Program-made: the position numbers and the translations under genes
The notes under the pieces: generated by a model
Database searches by the model: none
Told to the model about the DNA's origin: nothing
What the model saw: only the letters and a program-made list of their open reading frames with translations
In this document: piece by piece, positions 26,142 through 34,828 of the stretch
Position numbering within the stretch: position 1 is the stretch's first letter
How the letters are laid out: every line of letters starts with the position of its first letter
Assembly: GCF_018325905.1 (NCBI RefSeq)
Contig: NZ_AP021901.1
Coordinates: forward strand, 2,108,001-2,172,000
Length of the DNA stretch: 64,000 nucleotides
Source: Pseudomonas sp. St316
Lineage (GTDB): Bacteria > Pseudomonadota > Gammaproteobacteria > Pseudomonadales > Pseudomonadaceae
Direction: 5' to 3'

Positions 26142-26537
26142 ATGACCGCACGGATGAGTTTGGCTTCGCGCCTTCAGACTGTCGCTCTGTACTGGGCACT
26201 TTCAGCGAGCCCGGTCTGGGCTTTGGATACGGTGACTCAAGACGCCAATGTGCATCGCGTGCACCAAGCGTTCACGAACTGGCAGCAGGGCAAAGGCACA
26301 GCGTTCGATTTGCTGGCGCCCAATCCCGTATGGACCGTGACCGGATCAAGCCCCGTATCGAGTGTGTATAACAGCAAGGAAGATTTATTGGAACAGGCCG
26401 TACGGCCCATTACGGCTCGGCTGGCGACTGCGGTTTCCCCTACCGTCCAAAGCATTATTGCCGAGGACGACGTTGTGGTCGTTCTATGGAGTGGGAAAGC
26501 CACGGCCCTGGATCGCAAACCCTACGACAACACCTAA
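26142..26537 (+). pseudogene. SnoaL-like protein, C-terminally truncated
   Basis: The 131-residue reading has a signal-like N-terminus (about residues 1-28, ending PVWA) and the start of an NTF2/SnoaL fold (VHRVHQAFTNWQQGKGTAFD, LAPNPVWTVTG, VVVLWSGKATA). Family members continue about 30-35 residues past the KPYDNT segment to complete the sheet, but here a stop follows immediately and the convergent DUF1206 gene begins seven bases later. The gene therefore looks cut at its 3' end by recombination. It may be non-functional. Confidence 0.6.
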
Positions 26538-26544
26538 GTAAGCG

Positions 26545-27384
26545 CTATGCGTCCGACATTCCGGGCACATCCATGTTGATCTTGCGCCAGGCCGCTTCGG
26601 AAAAGCTGTAGACCGAAAACGCGATGAGCCCCAACGCCATCACCATTAAAACCACACCGCCGGCCGGCAGGTTTTGCAGTACATCGAGGGCGTCTTTCAT
26701 ACCGGGTGGATCCATGGCTTTATAGGTCGAGCCACTGATGATCAGCAGCAGGGCGATTTCAATGAAAACGACGCCCCGGGCGATAAGGCCGAACCGAGAC
26801 ACTGGGCGCACATACCGCATGACGTCTTCGTCCGCTTCAAAGTATTTCTCGAACGAGGCTTTCCAGCCCTTGATGAGGTGAGCGATGCCCACGCCAAGCG
26901 GTATCAGCGCGATGACGTAAACCAACACATTCGAATGATCCCAGGATAATAGGCGCGCAAGTAAATCCTGAGTCTGCCCCCCTCCGGAATCGCCTGAGCT
27001 TTTAAGACCGCTGAGTAGCAAACCCAACGCAAAAAACGCCAGTGCGGCGTTGACCAAGCCGCCTGCCAGCAAACCTGCCCGAATGACCAAGCCTTTAAGC
27101 TCTTTACCGTGATGGTCTACATCGCGCGTTGCTTGCAGTACGCGCCATCCGGCGAAAGCAAGTAAACCCATCACCACCAGGCCGACTAAAGCATGGCCGA
27201 ATGGCTGGCTTAACAATGCCTCCAGGCTGCTGTGGCTATCCTTCGATTTGCTCGAGTCTTGAGCCGCCAGCAAAGCGAAGATACCAATGATCAGATAGAT
27301 AACGCCCCGAGCGGCATAGCCGCCTCGTGCCAGTAAAACGAGGCTTTGGTGTGGGGACATGGGAGCAGATTCCGAAGAGGTCAT
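26545..27384 (-). CDS. DUF1206 multi-span membrane protein
   Basis: From ATG 27384 the protein has 279 residues with six hydrophobic helices arranged as three repeated pairs. Each repeat begins with a motif like LARGGYAARGVIYLIIG; the third reads FGLIARGVVFIEIALLL. This triple repeat defines DUF1206. No function is established. An ATG eight codons later (27360) is an alternative start; neither has a strong ribosome-binding site. It faces the truncated SnoaL-like gene. Confidence 0.85.
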   Translation of the reverse strand: MTSSESAPMSPHQSLVLLARGGYAARGVIYLIIGIFALLAAQDSSKSKDSHSSLEALLSQPFGHALVGLVVMGLLAFAGWRVLQATRDVDHHGKELKGLVIRAGLLAGGLVNAALAFFALGLLLSGLKSSGDSGGGQTQDLLARLLSWDHSNVLVYVIALIPLGVGIAHLIKGWKASFEKYFEADEDVMRYVRPVSRFGLIARGVVFIEIALLLIISGSTYKAMDPPGMKDALDVLQNLPAGGVVLMVMALGLIAFSVYSFSEAAWRKINMDVPGMSDA

Positions 27385-27570
27385 ACAGGAGCAGACCCAT
27401 GGTATTGCGAGGGGTTCGATTGGTGTTCGAGTGCCCACGGCTGTGATTTTTTGTGACGCCGTTCGTTTTTTCGCATAGCGCTAATCAAAGGCTAAGCTTG
27501 ATCCCGAACAAAAACTGCATACAAGCAGTCTTTTGAAGAGCCGAAATTCCACTCATCCTGAGGTCGCACA

Positions 27571-27798
27571 ATGAGTCTGATCGATTGCCCTGAATGCGCT
27601 TCGCGAATTTCCGACAAGGCCTACGCCTGTCCTCATTGTGGCAATCCTTTCCGGGAGCCGAGTTTCCGCCTGACCGAGAAGAACGTGGGGCAGATTGCCG
27701 GGGTGACCGGCGTCTGGCTCACCGCGCCCTGGATCGCGCGGATGGTCTTTGGCGTGGTGGCCGTGATTGCGGTGGCGGCGGTGTTGATTCTACGGTAA
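27571..27798 (+). CDS. Small zinc-ribbon membrane protein
   Basis: The 75-residue protein has an N-terminal zinc ribbon with CPECASRISDKAYACPHCG (four Cys) and a C-terminal hydrophobic helix (about residues 52-73). The layout suggests a membrane-tethered metal-binding module facing the cytoplasm. TGAGG lies upstream of the ATG. Function unknown. Confidence 0.75.
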   Translation: MSLIDCPECASRISDKAYACPHCGNPFREPSFRLTEKNVGQIAGVTGVWLTAPWIARMVFGVVAVIAVAAVLILR

Positions 27799-27814
27799 CT
27801 GCGTCGATAGCCAG

Positions 27815-28297
27815 CTAGCGAGCCGGGTCCGCCGTGCAAGCGCTCTGCCGAACATAATAATTGTCGAACTCACTGCTTTCGACGAATTGGAAACCGTGGC
27901 GGATGTAAAAGCGATTCGAGTCGCTTTCTTTAAGTGCGCCAACCCTGACCGGGAGCGCGGCGGCATCCGCTTCCTTGAAAATATGATCGAGAACAGCAGC
28001 GCCTATTCTTGAGCCCTGCACGCAGGGCCTGACATACAAGTGGTCAAGCAAGAGCTCATTGTTGAGAGGCTTGACCACAACGAACCCAACCCTCTTTCCC
28101 GATACCTCGATGTGGCGTGTATAGCGAGGTTCAAAACCTCCCAGAAACCGCTCGCGTGCCCGCACCGGATCAAATCGCCCCACACGCTCCAGACTTTCGC
28201 GCATGGCCTCGATTCGAATATCCACCAGAGCGTCCGAGTCGCTTTGTTGAGCGGGGACTAAAATGATTGGAGGGTTTTGATGGGGGGAGAGGGCCAT
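27815..28297 (-). CDS. GNAT-family N-acetyltransferase
   Basis: The 160-residue protein has the GNAT core: LLLDHLYVRPCVQGSRIGAAVL forms strand 4 and the acetyl-CoA loop, and NRFYIRHGFQFVESSEF the C-terminal strand. The acceptor is unknown. It faces the zinc-ribbon gene and is followed, on the same strand further right, by an AraC-type regulator gene. Confidence 0.85.
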   Translation of the reverse strand: MALSPHQNPPIILVPAQQSDSDALVDIRIEAMRESLERVGRFDPVRARERFLGGFEPRYTRHIEVSGKRVGFVVVKPLNNELLLDHLYVRPCVQGSRIGAAVLDHIFKEADAAALPVRVGALKESDSNRFYIRHGFQFVESSEFDNYYVRQSACTADPAR

Positions 28298-28372
28298 TGT
28301 TCACACTCTGATTTTCATCCGGAAAGCCAGTATAGATAACCTGACGATGCCGGCTCATGGTGTCGGATGTCT

Positions 28373-29332
28373 CTAGCCATTGTTCAACGGCAACTGCGGA
28401 CTGTCCGGATTCAACTGCTGGCGCCTGAACTGCCCCGGCGGCTGGCCATGTATCTGGCGAAAACGCCGGGAGAAATATGCCTCGTCGGCAAACCCGCACA
28501 ACCTCGCCACTTCGCCCACCGGCCGTGTGCCATTAAGCAGGTAATTGCGCGCTGCATGCATCCGACGTTCAAGCACCAGTTCGGTGAAGGTCTTGCCGAT
28601 TTCCTTGCGCAACCAGTGGGTCAGGTACGTTGGTGACAAGTACGTCGCCGCGGCCACCTTGATCAGGTTGAGGTCGGGGTCGGCGATGTTCTTGCGCAGG
28701 TACTCGGACATCCGGCCCAGCGCATCGCGTCGGCTGACTTCGGCGGCGTTCTCTTCGGCCAAGCGCTTGAGCGGCTCGGCGTACAAGGCGCAGACGCTGC
28801 CGATCAGCTGCAACAACAGGCCCTTGAGCATCTCGCGAGTGCCGAATTGACGGTTCTGGTCCAGGCCACGCATCTGTTCGATCAAGGCGCAGACCTTGGC
28901 GAAATCCTCATCCTCCAGAATGAAATCCAGATGTTCCTGGAAACGGAACGGCGACAGTTCCGGTGCCAGCAGGATCGAGACCTCTTCCAGGTCCATGGGG
29001 TCGCACTGCAGATGCGGCAGGAGGAACGTCTGGGAAAAATTGATCACCATGAAATTGCTCTCGGCCGGGTGCGGAATCACGTGCACGCGGTGGGGCAGGA
29101 TGAAGGCCAGGGTGTTGCGCGGAAACGGACGTTCGACGTTGCCAATGTGTTGCACGGTGTCGCCGCCAAGGTTGATCTGGATCTGGAAGTACTCGTGGCG
29201 GTGCGGGCTGGTTTCGGCGCGTCGGCCCTTTTTGTCGCGAATGTAGAAATCCGTCAATTCGCTGCGTTGCTGCATGACGTAGGTGGGGACTCGGCTCGGT
29301 GATGACATCTCCTGGGAATCCTTTGCGGTCAT
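28373..29332 (-). CDS. AraC-family regulator of the adjacent catabolic cluster
   Basis: The 319-residue protein has an N-terminal cupin-like sensor (about residues 15-170; SPHRHEYFQIQINLGG) and a C-terminal AraC domain with two HTH units (LNLIKVAAATYLSPTYLTHW and VGEVARLCGFADEAYFSRRF). It is divergent from an MFS / FAH / SDR / dehydrogenase cluster across a 537-base AT-rich intergenic region, so it is the probable activator of that cluster. The effector is presumably the transported substrate. ATG 29332 is the natural start. Confidence 0.9.
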   Translation of the reverse strand: MTAKDSQEMSSPSRVPTYVMQQRSELTDFYIRDKKGRRAETSPHRHEYFQIQINLGGDTVQHIGNVERPFPRNTLAFILPHRVHVIPHPAESNFMVINFSQTFLLPHLQCDPMDLEEVSILLAPELSPFRFQEHLDFILEDEDFAKVCALIEQMRGLDQNRQFGTREMLKGLLLQLIGSVCALYAEPLKRLAEENAAEVSRRDALGRMSEYLRKNIADPDLNLIKVAAATYLSPTYLTHWLRKEIGKTFTELVLERRMHAARNYLLNGTRPVGEVARLCGFADEAYFSRRFRQIHGQPPGQFRRQQLNPDSPQLPLNNG

Positions 29333-29434
29333 GATGATGACGATTGTGACGGTGTATCTGGATGATTTTCAAGAAGTCATACGATAACAAGGCTGCTGGC
29401 GTGAATTTTATGGCTCTCGAAAAAGGAAGGCGCT

Positions 29435-29543
29435 TGTCCAAAAACGATAAGTTTTAGTTTTTTTATTTTCTCTTTTAAAACAGATATTTAAGTTTGTTCT
29501 AAAAGTCATCTCAAAAAAATAATCGATCTGATTTTTTTGGACA
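29435..29543. promoter_or_regulatory. Widely spaced inverted repeat between araC-type and MFS genes
   Basis: TGTCCAAAAA (29435-29444) and TTTTTGGACA (29534-29543) are exact complements 89 bases apart in a very AT-rich stretch. Divergent AraC-type systems often have distant half-sites that support looping. The rest of 29333-29869 is AT-rich and holds only a short open frame at 29674. Confidence 0.45.
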
Positions 29544-29673
29544 GGTTCCTTTGACGCGGTTTTAGCCGGGAAAAATGATCTAACAGCTCAGTTGATTTTG
29601 GATGGTTGTACGACCACTGTTGGGCCACGCAACCCGACCCTCCCTCCAAAAACAATCAAAAGGTGCGCACATC

Positions 29674-29754
29674 ATGAAGCTTTTCCTGATTCACCCTGAC
29701 CCGCCTGACTGCTCCCCCGACAGATCCTGTTGCAAGGCCTCTTCGGACGCCTGA
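29674..29754 (+). other. Possible 26-codon leader reading frame
   Basis: An ATG at 29674 preceded by AAAGGTG opens a 26-codon frame (MKLFLIHPDPPDCSPDRSCC and onward) that ends 115 bases before the MFS start. It contains three Cys and many Pro. It could be a leader peptide or chance; nothing else supports it. Confidence 0.2.
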
Positions 29755-29869
29755 CACCGGCTGTTCGCACCCCTCATTCCAGTAGCGATTGTTCTGCCCC
29801 GACATCGAGGGCATTGATTTCGGCTGCTCGTAAACATTTCGACGCTTCTAACAATAACGAGGTCCACTC

Positions 29870-31219
29870 ATGTCGAATTCCCACACCTCCCAGACCGCTG
29901 CAGCACCGGTGGTTGCCGGCGCCCGGGACGCCGCAGTGCCAGAGCGTCTGCCGTCGCGGCGGCGTTGGTTCATGCTGTCGTTGCTGCTGATCGCCACGAT
30001 CATCAATTACATCGACCGGGTGAATATCTCGATTGCCGCGCCGTTCCTCGCCAAGGACCTGGGCCTGGACAAGATCGAGATGGGCCTGATTTTTTCCGCG
30101 TTTGCCTGGACGTACGCGATTGCACTGGTGCCCGCCGGCTTTATCGCCGATCGCTTCGGTTCCCGGTTCACCTACGGGGTGTCGCTGATCAGTTGGTCGA
30201 CCGTTACCGTGTGCCAGGGCCTGGCCACGGGCTTCGCTTCGTTGTTCGGTCTGCGCCTGGCAGTCGGCGCGATGGAGGCGCCGGCATTTCCGGCCAACAG
30301 CCGGGCGGTCACGGTGTGGTTCCCGGCGCGTGAGCGGGGCCTGGCCAGCAGCATTTACGTCTGCGGTCAGTACCTGGGCACGGCGCTGTTTACCGGCGCG
30401 CTGCTTTGGCTGGCGACCACCTACGATTGGCGCCATGTGTTCTATAGCACCGGCGCACTCGGCATCGTCTTCGGTGTGGCCTGGCTGTTCCTGTATCGCG
30501 ACCCGATGAACTGCAAGAAGGTCAGCAAGGAAGAACTCAAGTACATCGAAGCCGGGGGCGGGCTGGTCAAGAGCAGTCAAGAGCGCACCCGGTTCAACTG
30601 GCGCCAGATCGCCGAGCTGTTCAGCTATCGGCAGATCTGGGCGATTTGCATCGGCAAGTTCGCCAGCACGTCGGCGCTGTACTTCTTCCTCACTTGGTTC
30701 CCCACGTACCTGATCGAAGAACGTCAGTTGACCATGATCAAGGCCGGGATCTTCGCTGTCCTGCCGTTCGTGGGCGCGACGGTGGGCATCCTGCTTGCCG
30801 GGATCGTCTCCGACCTGTTGATCCGTCGCGGCTATTCGCTGTCGTTTGCCCGCAAGTTGCCGCTGGTGGTCGGCTCGATGCTGGGCATGTCCATCGTCTT
30901 GGTGAATTTCACCGACTCGAACGTGATCTGCATCGCCGTGCTGACGGTTGCCTTCTTCGCCCAGGGCATTGCGTCGTCCTCGTGGGCGGCGGTATCGGAA
31001 GTGGCGCCCAAGGAACTGATCGGACTGACCGGCGGGATCACCAGCTTGGCGGCCAACATCGGCGGGATTGTCACCCCCATCGTGATTGGCGCCATCGTCC
31101 ACAAGACTGGCTCATTCGCCTTGGCCTTCTGGTTCATCGGCGGCGTGGCGTTGATCGGCACCTTGTCCTATTCGTTGCTGCTCGGCCGTTTGTATCGCAT
31201 TGAACTGAAGGCACGCTGA
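29870..31219 (+). CDS. MFS transporter of the anion:cation symporter type
   Basis: The 449-residue protein has 12 predicted membrane helices and the ACS-family N-terminal signature YIDRVNISIAAPFLAKDLG, plus the loop motif GFIADRFGSR. ACS members carry sugar acids such as hexuronates or glucarate, or aromatic acids. It is the first gene of a cluster with an FAH-fold hydrolase, an SDR and a 2-hydroxyacid dehydrogenase, so an organic acid or sugar acid is the likely substrate. AACGAGG precedes the ATG. Confidence 0.92.
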   Translation: MSNSHTSQTAAAPVVAGARDAAVPERLPSRRRWFMLSLLLIATIINYIDRVNISIAAPFLAKDLGLDKIEMGLIFSAFAWTYAIALVPAGFIADRFGSRFTYGVSLISWSTVTVCQGLATGFASLFGLRLAVGAMEAPAFPANSRAVTVWFPARERGLASSIYVCGQYLGTALFTGALLWLATTYDWRHVFYSTGALGIVFGVAWLFLYRDPMNCKKVSKEELKYIEAGGGLVKSSQERTRFNWRQIAELFSYRQIWAICIGKFASTSALYFFLTWFPTYLIEERQLTMIKAGIFAVLPFVGATVGILLAGIVSDLLIRRGYSLSFARKLPLVVGSMLGMSIVLVNFTDSNVICIAVLTVAFFAQGIASSSWAAVSEVAPKELIGLTGGITSLAANIGGIVTPIVIGAIVHKTGSFALAFWFIGGVALIGTLSYSLLLGRLYRIELKAR

Positions 31220-31320
31220 GCCCGGAAAAAACCGTTTTTCTCCAACACGAGGCGGCATTCCTCCAACTTCGCCAGGGATTGCCGCCGTACGCTGACCCTT
31301 CCAACAGGACTTTTATCAGG

Positions 31321-32019
31321 ATGAACATGCCCGAGTATGTCTTTACCCCGGACCTGCCAGTGACCTTGCCGGTTGTCGGTACCCCGCAGCGTTTTCCCGT
31401 CGGCCGGGTCTTTTGCGTTGGTCGCAACTATCCCTGGCCTGATACCCAGGGTGAATCCCGAGTGCCACCGGTGTTTTTCATGAAGCCTGCCAGTTGCGTG
31501 GTGGAAGCGGTGGGTGAGGTGGCATTTCCATCGGTGACCGAGGAGTTTGCCCACGAAATCGAATTGGTCGTAGCCATCGGTGAGGGCGGCGCCAACATCC
31601 CCGAGGGCCAGGCGTTGGCTTATGTGTGGGGCTACGCGGCGGGTTTGGATTTGACCCGGCGTGATGTCCAGCGCATGGCCAAGCGCAACGGTCTGCCGTG
31701 GGAGGGCGCCAAGGTGTTCGACGGCGCCGCGCCAATGACCGCCATCGTGCCGGTCTCCCGGGTGGGGCACCCCGATGGCGAGTTGTGGTTGAACGTGAAC
31801 GGCCAGGAGCGCCAGCGCGACAGCCTCGACAGCCAGATCTGGTCGGTCAGTGAAGTGATCGCGCGTATCTCGCAAACGGTGGCGCTACGGGCCGGCGATC
31901 TGATCATGACCGGCAGTCCTGCAGGTGTTGATGTGTTGCAGCCGGGTGATGTGATCACGGCTGGCATCGATGGCATCGGCCAACTGGAAATGCGCGTCGG
32001 TCCGCGTTTGTCTGAGTGA
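31321..32019 (+). CDS. Fumarylacetoacetate-hydrolase-fold enzyme
   Basis: The 232-residue protein has the FAH core with the metal site Glu residues in HEIELVVAIG and the following GYAAGLDLTRRDVQ, then the catalytic-pocket motif MTGSPAGVD. The DLTRRDVQRMAKRNGLPWE stretch is closest to the fumarylpyruvate-hydrolase-like subgroup, so an acylpyruvate or 2-keto-3-deoxy acid is plausible. Start ATG 31321 has CAGGA about ten bases upstream; ATG 31327 is an alternative. It lies between the transporter and an SDR. Confidence 0.88.
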   Translation: MNMPEYVFTPDLPVTLPVVGTPQRFPVGRVFCVGRNYPWPDTQGESRVPPVFFMKPASCVVEAVGEVAFPSVTEEFAHEIELVVAIGEGGANIPEGQALAYVWGYAAGLDLTRRDVQRMAKRNGLPWEGAKVFDGAAPMTAIVPVSRVGHPDGELWLNVNGQERQRDSLDSQIWSVSEVIARISQTVALRAGDLIMTGSPAGVDVLQPGDVITAGIDGIGQLEMRVGPRLSE

Positions 32020-32040
32020 ATTCGAGAAAGGAGAACCCAC

Positions 32041-32799
32041 ATGTCCTACATATTGAAAGTGGCTTTGGTAACTGGCGCCGGCAGCGGGATTGGCCGTGCG
32101 GTGGCCCTGGGCCTTATGGAAGACGGCTACACATTGGTGTTGGCCGGCCGCCGTCCAGAGCCCTTGCAAGCATTGGTCGAATTGGCAGCCAGCCAGGGCC
32201 ACGAAGCCTTGGCGGTGCCCACCGATGTGCGCGACCCGACCAGTGTCGACGGGTTGTTTGCAACCATCGCCGAGGTGTACGGACGCCTCGATGTGGTGTT
32301 CAACAACGCCGGGGTCAACGCGCCCGCCGTGCCACTGGATGAACTGACGTTCGAGCAGTGGCGAAACGTGATCGACACCAACCTCAACGGTGTCTTCCTC
32401 TGCGCCCGCGGTGCCTTCGGCCTGATGCGCCGGCAACAGCCCCAGGGCGGACGCATCATCAACAATGGTTCGATCTCGGCCCACACCCCGCGACCGTTCA
32501 GCAGCGCCTACACCGCCAGTAAACACGCGGTGCTGGGGTTGACCAAATCCTTGGCCTTGGACGGGCGTGAATACAACATCGCCAGCAGCCAGATCGACAT
32601 CGGCAATGCCCTCACCGAAATGTCCGTACGCATGACCAAAGGCGTACGCCAGGCCAACGGCAGCATTGCGGTGGAGCCGATGGTGGACGTCAAGCATGTC
32701 GCCGATGCGGTGCGCTACATCGCCGGTTTGCCGTTGTCGGCCAACGTCTTGAACATGACTGTCATGGCCACGGCCATGCCGTTTGCCGGTCGCGGTTGA
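32041..32799 (+). CDS. Short-chain dehydrogenase/reductase
   Basis: The 252-residue protein has the NAD(P) motif TGAGSGIG, the structural NNAG and a catalytic YTASK with an upstream Ser ([21 protein letters not shown] region). It starts 21 bases after the FAH gene with AAAGGAGA as ribosome-binding site, so the two are co-transcribed. Within the cluster it probably oxidises a hydroxyl of the imported acid. Substrate not known. Confidence 0.92.
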   Translation: MSYILKVALVTGAGSGIGRAVALGLMEDGYTLVLAGRRPEPLQALVELAASQGHEALAVPTDVRDPTSVDGLFATIAEVYGRLDVVFNNAGVNAPAVPLDELTFEQWRNVIDTNLNGVFLCARGAFGLMRRQQPQGGRIINNGSISAHTPRPFSSAYTASKHAVLGLTKSLALDGREYNIASSQIDIGNALTEMSVRMTKGVRQANGSIAVEPMVDVKHVADAVRYIAGLPLSANVLNMTVMATAMPFAGRG

Positions 32800-32833
32800 G
32801 CCTGCGTGCTGTTCATTTTGGGGACATGCATCC

Positions 32834-32926
32834 GTGGCGAGGGAGCTTGCTCCCGCTTGAGTGCGAAGCGCTCATGAAAAGACTGGGGCCGCTGCGCAGC
32901 CCAGCGGGAGCAAGCTCCCTCGCCAC
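32834..32926. repeat. REP doublet, GTGGCGAGGGAGC type
   Basis: GTGGCGAGGGAGCTTGCTCC and its reverse complement enclose a 50-base spacer with GAGTGCGAAGCGCTC. A near-identical doublet lies at 42441-42528. It separates the SDR gene from the 2-hydroxyacid dehydrogenase gene. Confidence 0.85.
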
Positions 32927-32990
32927 ACTGATTCGAGCACGCCTTGATTGCGCTTGAATCAGTTTTTTCCTATTTCGATACGAGGTCTAC

Positions 32991-33947
32991 ATGAAGCCAG
33001 AAGTCTTGCAACTCAGCCCGATTCTGATCCCTGAAATCAATGCCCGGCTCAGCGAGCTGTTCACGATACGGCGCTATTTCGAACAGGCCGACAAACAAGC
33101 TTATCTGCAAGAGCACGGTGCCAATATTCGCGGCGTGATCACCGGAGGGCATACCGGCATCAGCCAGGCGCTCATGGCACAACTGCCCAAGCTGGAAGTG
33201 GTGGCGGTCAACGGCGTGGGCACCGATGCGGTGGACTTGGCCTACGCCAGGGATCGCGGAATCCGCGTGACGGCCACTATCGGCGCGCTCACCGAAGATG
33301 TCGCCGACCTGGCGATCGGCCTCTTGATTGCCGTGTGTCGCGGGCTGTGCACCGGTGACCGTTACGTACGCTCCGGCCAATGGCCCCAGAGCCCGACGCC
33401 ATTGGCCCCGCTGCCCTTGGCCCGGCAGGTGTCCGGCATGCGCATTGGCATTGTCGGCATGGGCCGGGTCGGTCGCGCCGTGGCCACCCGCGCCGCCGCG
33501 TTCGGTTGCCCGATCAGCTACACCGACCTGCGACCCATGGGCGACGTGAACCACACCTTCGTCGCCGACCTCAAGCAACTGGCCCGCGACAGCGACGCCC
33601 TGATCCTCGCGGCCGCCGCCGACAAGGCTGAAGCCATCATCGACGCCGAGGTGCTGCGCGCCTTGGGCCAGGGCGGGTTCCTGATCAACGTGGCCCGCGG
33701 CAAACTGGTCGATGAGACCGACCTGGTGGCGGCGCTGACTGCCGGGGAAATCGCCGGTGCGGCGCTGGATGTGTTTGTCGATGAGCCACATGTGCCTGAG
33801 GCATTGTTCGGCAATGAGCAGGTGGTGCTGCAACCTCACCGCGCGAGTGCGACGTTGCAGACCCGCACGCGGATGGGGGAGATGGTGGTGGCGAGTTTGG
33901 TGGATAGTTTCGCGGGGAGGGTGCCGCAGGGGTGTGTGACGGGTTGA
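32991..33947 (+). CDS. D-isomer-specific 2-hydroxyacid dehydrogenase
   Basis: The 318-residue protein has the lid and nucleotide domains of the family. The NAD(P) motif is GIVGMGRVGRAVA, the catalytic Arg lies in NVARGKLVDE, the Glu in DVFVDEP and the His in LQPHRASAT. It resembles glyoxylate/hydroxypyruvate reductases. It is likely the last gene of the AraC-controlled cluster despite the REP doublet in front; a separate promoter is possible. Reducing a 2-keto acid product would fit the pathway. Confidence 0.92.
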   Translation: MKPEVLQLSPILIPEINARLSELFTIRRYFEQADKQAYLQEHGANIRGVITGGHTGISQALMAQLPKLEVVAVNGVGTDAVDLAYARDRGIRVTATIGALTEDVADLAIGLLIAVCRGLCTGDRYVRSGQWPQSPTPLAPLPLARQVSGMRIGIVGMGRVGRAVATRAAAFGCPISYTDLRPMGDVNHTFVADLKQLARDSDALILAAAADKAEAIIDAEVLRALGQGGFLINVARGKLVDETDLVAALTAGEIAGAALDVFVDEPHVPEALFGNEQVVLQPHRASATLQTRTRMGEMVVASLVDSFAGRVPQGCVTG

Positions 33948-33990
33948 AGGTTGGTCACTTCAGGGCAGCTTGAAGTGGCGATGCAATGCG

Positions 33991-34341
33991 TCAGTCGTAT
34001 CCGGGTGGGAGCCGCGTCACGACCTGGCTCCAACACCTGGTGATCTCCCCGGCAACGCTGCCGCGGCCTTTCCTGGGCTCAAGCCCATCGCTTGCAATGA
34101 GGTGCTCCAGCAGCCACTCATCCGTCCATCCTGCCCATTCACCCGCAACTGACCTGAGATTCGCTTCAAGCACCGGGAATACTTCATTCCACAGGATGCT
34201 GTGCATTTCACTGGGTGAGTAACCGGTTTCAAGGACGACACGAGCGATGTATTCGTAGGTCAATTCGTCGATCTCGGTATCCAGGAAGAGCGAGGAAAGG
34301 GCTTGCCAGGTTTTCAGGCGGTTCGCGTCGACAGGGTTCAT
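33991..34341 (-). CDS. Small protein of unknown function, DUF7079-like
   Basis: From ATG 34341 the protein has 116 residues with a helical core containing VLETGYSPSEMHSILWNEVF and SVAGEWAGWTDEWLLEHLI. The pattern resembles the small DUF7079 proteins of pseudomonads, but the match is from memory. No catalytic motif is seen. A longer reading reaching 34728 would run across the neighbouring higB gene and is rejected. Confidence 0.6.
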   Translation of the reverse strand: MNPVDANRLKTWQALSSLFLDTEIDELTYEYIARVVLETGYSPSEMHSILWNEVFPVLEANLRSVAGEWAGWTDEWLLEHLIASDGLEPRKGRGSVAGEITRCWSQVVTRLPPGYD

Positions 34342-34495
34342 GTTTTTGTCTCGGGATATGTAGGTGATAACCCATTTGGCCCAATGCTGCCGGCCAATCG
34401 CCTGCTTGCCACCGTACAAGTCTGGCTGCTGCCAGTAAACCGAGGTTGTGAAAAAACACAACCAGAGTACCATCGGCTCAAAGACAAGGACGCCC

Positions 34496-34828
34496 ATGGA
34501 TATACTCACGCCCTCACGTTTTGACGACGCTGCGATTTTGTACCCGAACGACAAGGCCGGGCTTGATCGGTGCCTGCGCATTTTGAGGATGGCTCGCCCC
34601 AAGGGGTTCGCGGATCTGCAAAAACTTTTCGGTAGGCACGGTGTGGACTTGTTCAAGCCCAGAGCCGCAATGGATTGGGTGGTGATCGACGTAGGTGGCA
34701 ATAATCTCAGGGTGATAGGCGGAGTCAACTACGCCCGGCAGAAGTTCTACGTCAAACACATCTACACGCATGCCGATTACGACGTTGCCAATGTCTGGTA
34801 TGCAAGAAACAAAGGGGTAAGACGATGA
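34496..34828 (+). CDS. higB: HigB-type mRNA interferase toxin
   Basis: The 110-residue protein shows the RelE/HigB fold: a PRAAMDWVVIDVGGNNLRVI strand pair followed by FYVKHIYTHADYDVANVW. HigB cleaves mRNA on the ribosome. Its stop overlaps the start of the antitoxin gene by four bases, and the toxin-first order is typical of higBA. The chosen start is ATG 34496 within a tighter family length; an in-frame ATG at 34448 would add 16 residues. Confidence 0.9.
   Translation: MDILTPSRFDDAAILYPNDKAGLDRCLRILRMARPKGFADLQKLFGRHGVDLFKPRAAMDWVVIDVGGNNLRVIGGVNYARQKFYVKHIYTHADYDVANVWYARNKGVRR

Noticed and set aside
23266..27800. Integrative element with attachment sites at tRNA-Ser
   Set aside because: I looked for an integrase and for a direct repeat of the tRNA 3' end and found neither, so only the accessory character of the genes is noted.
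33991..34728. Longer version of the DUF7079-like protein
   Set aside because: The added N-terminus runs antisense through higB and does not resemble protein.
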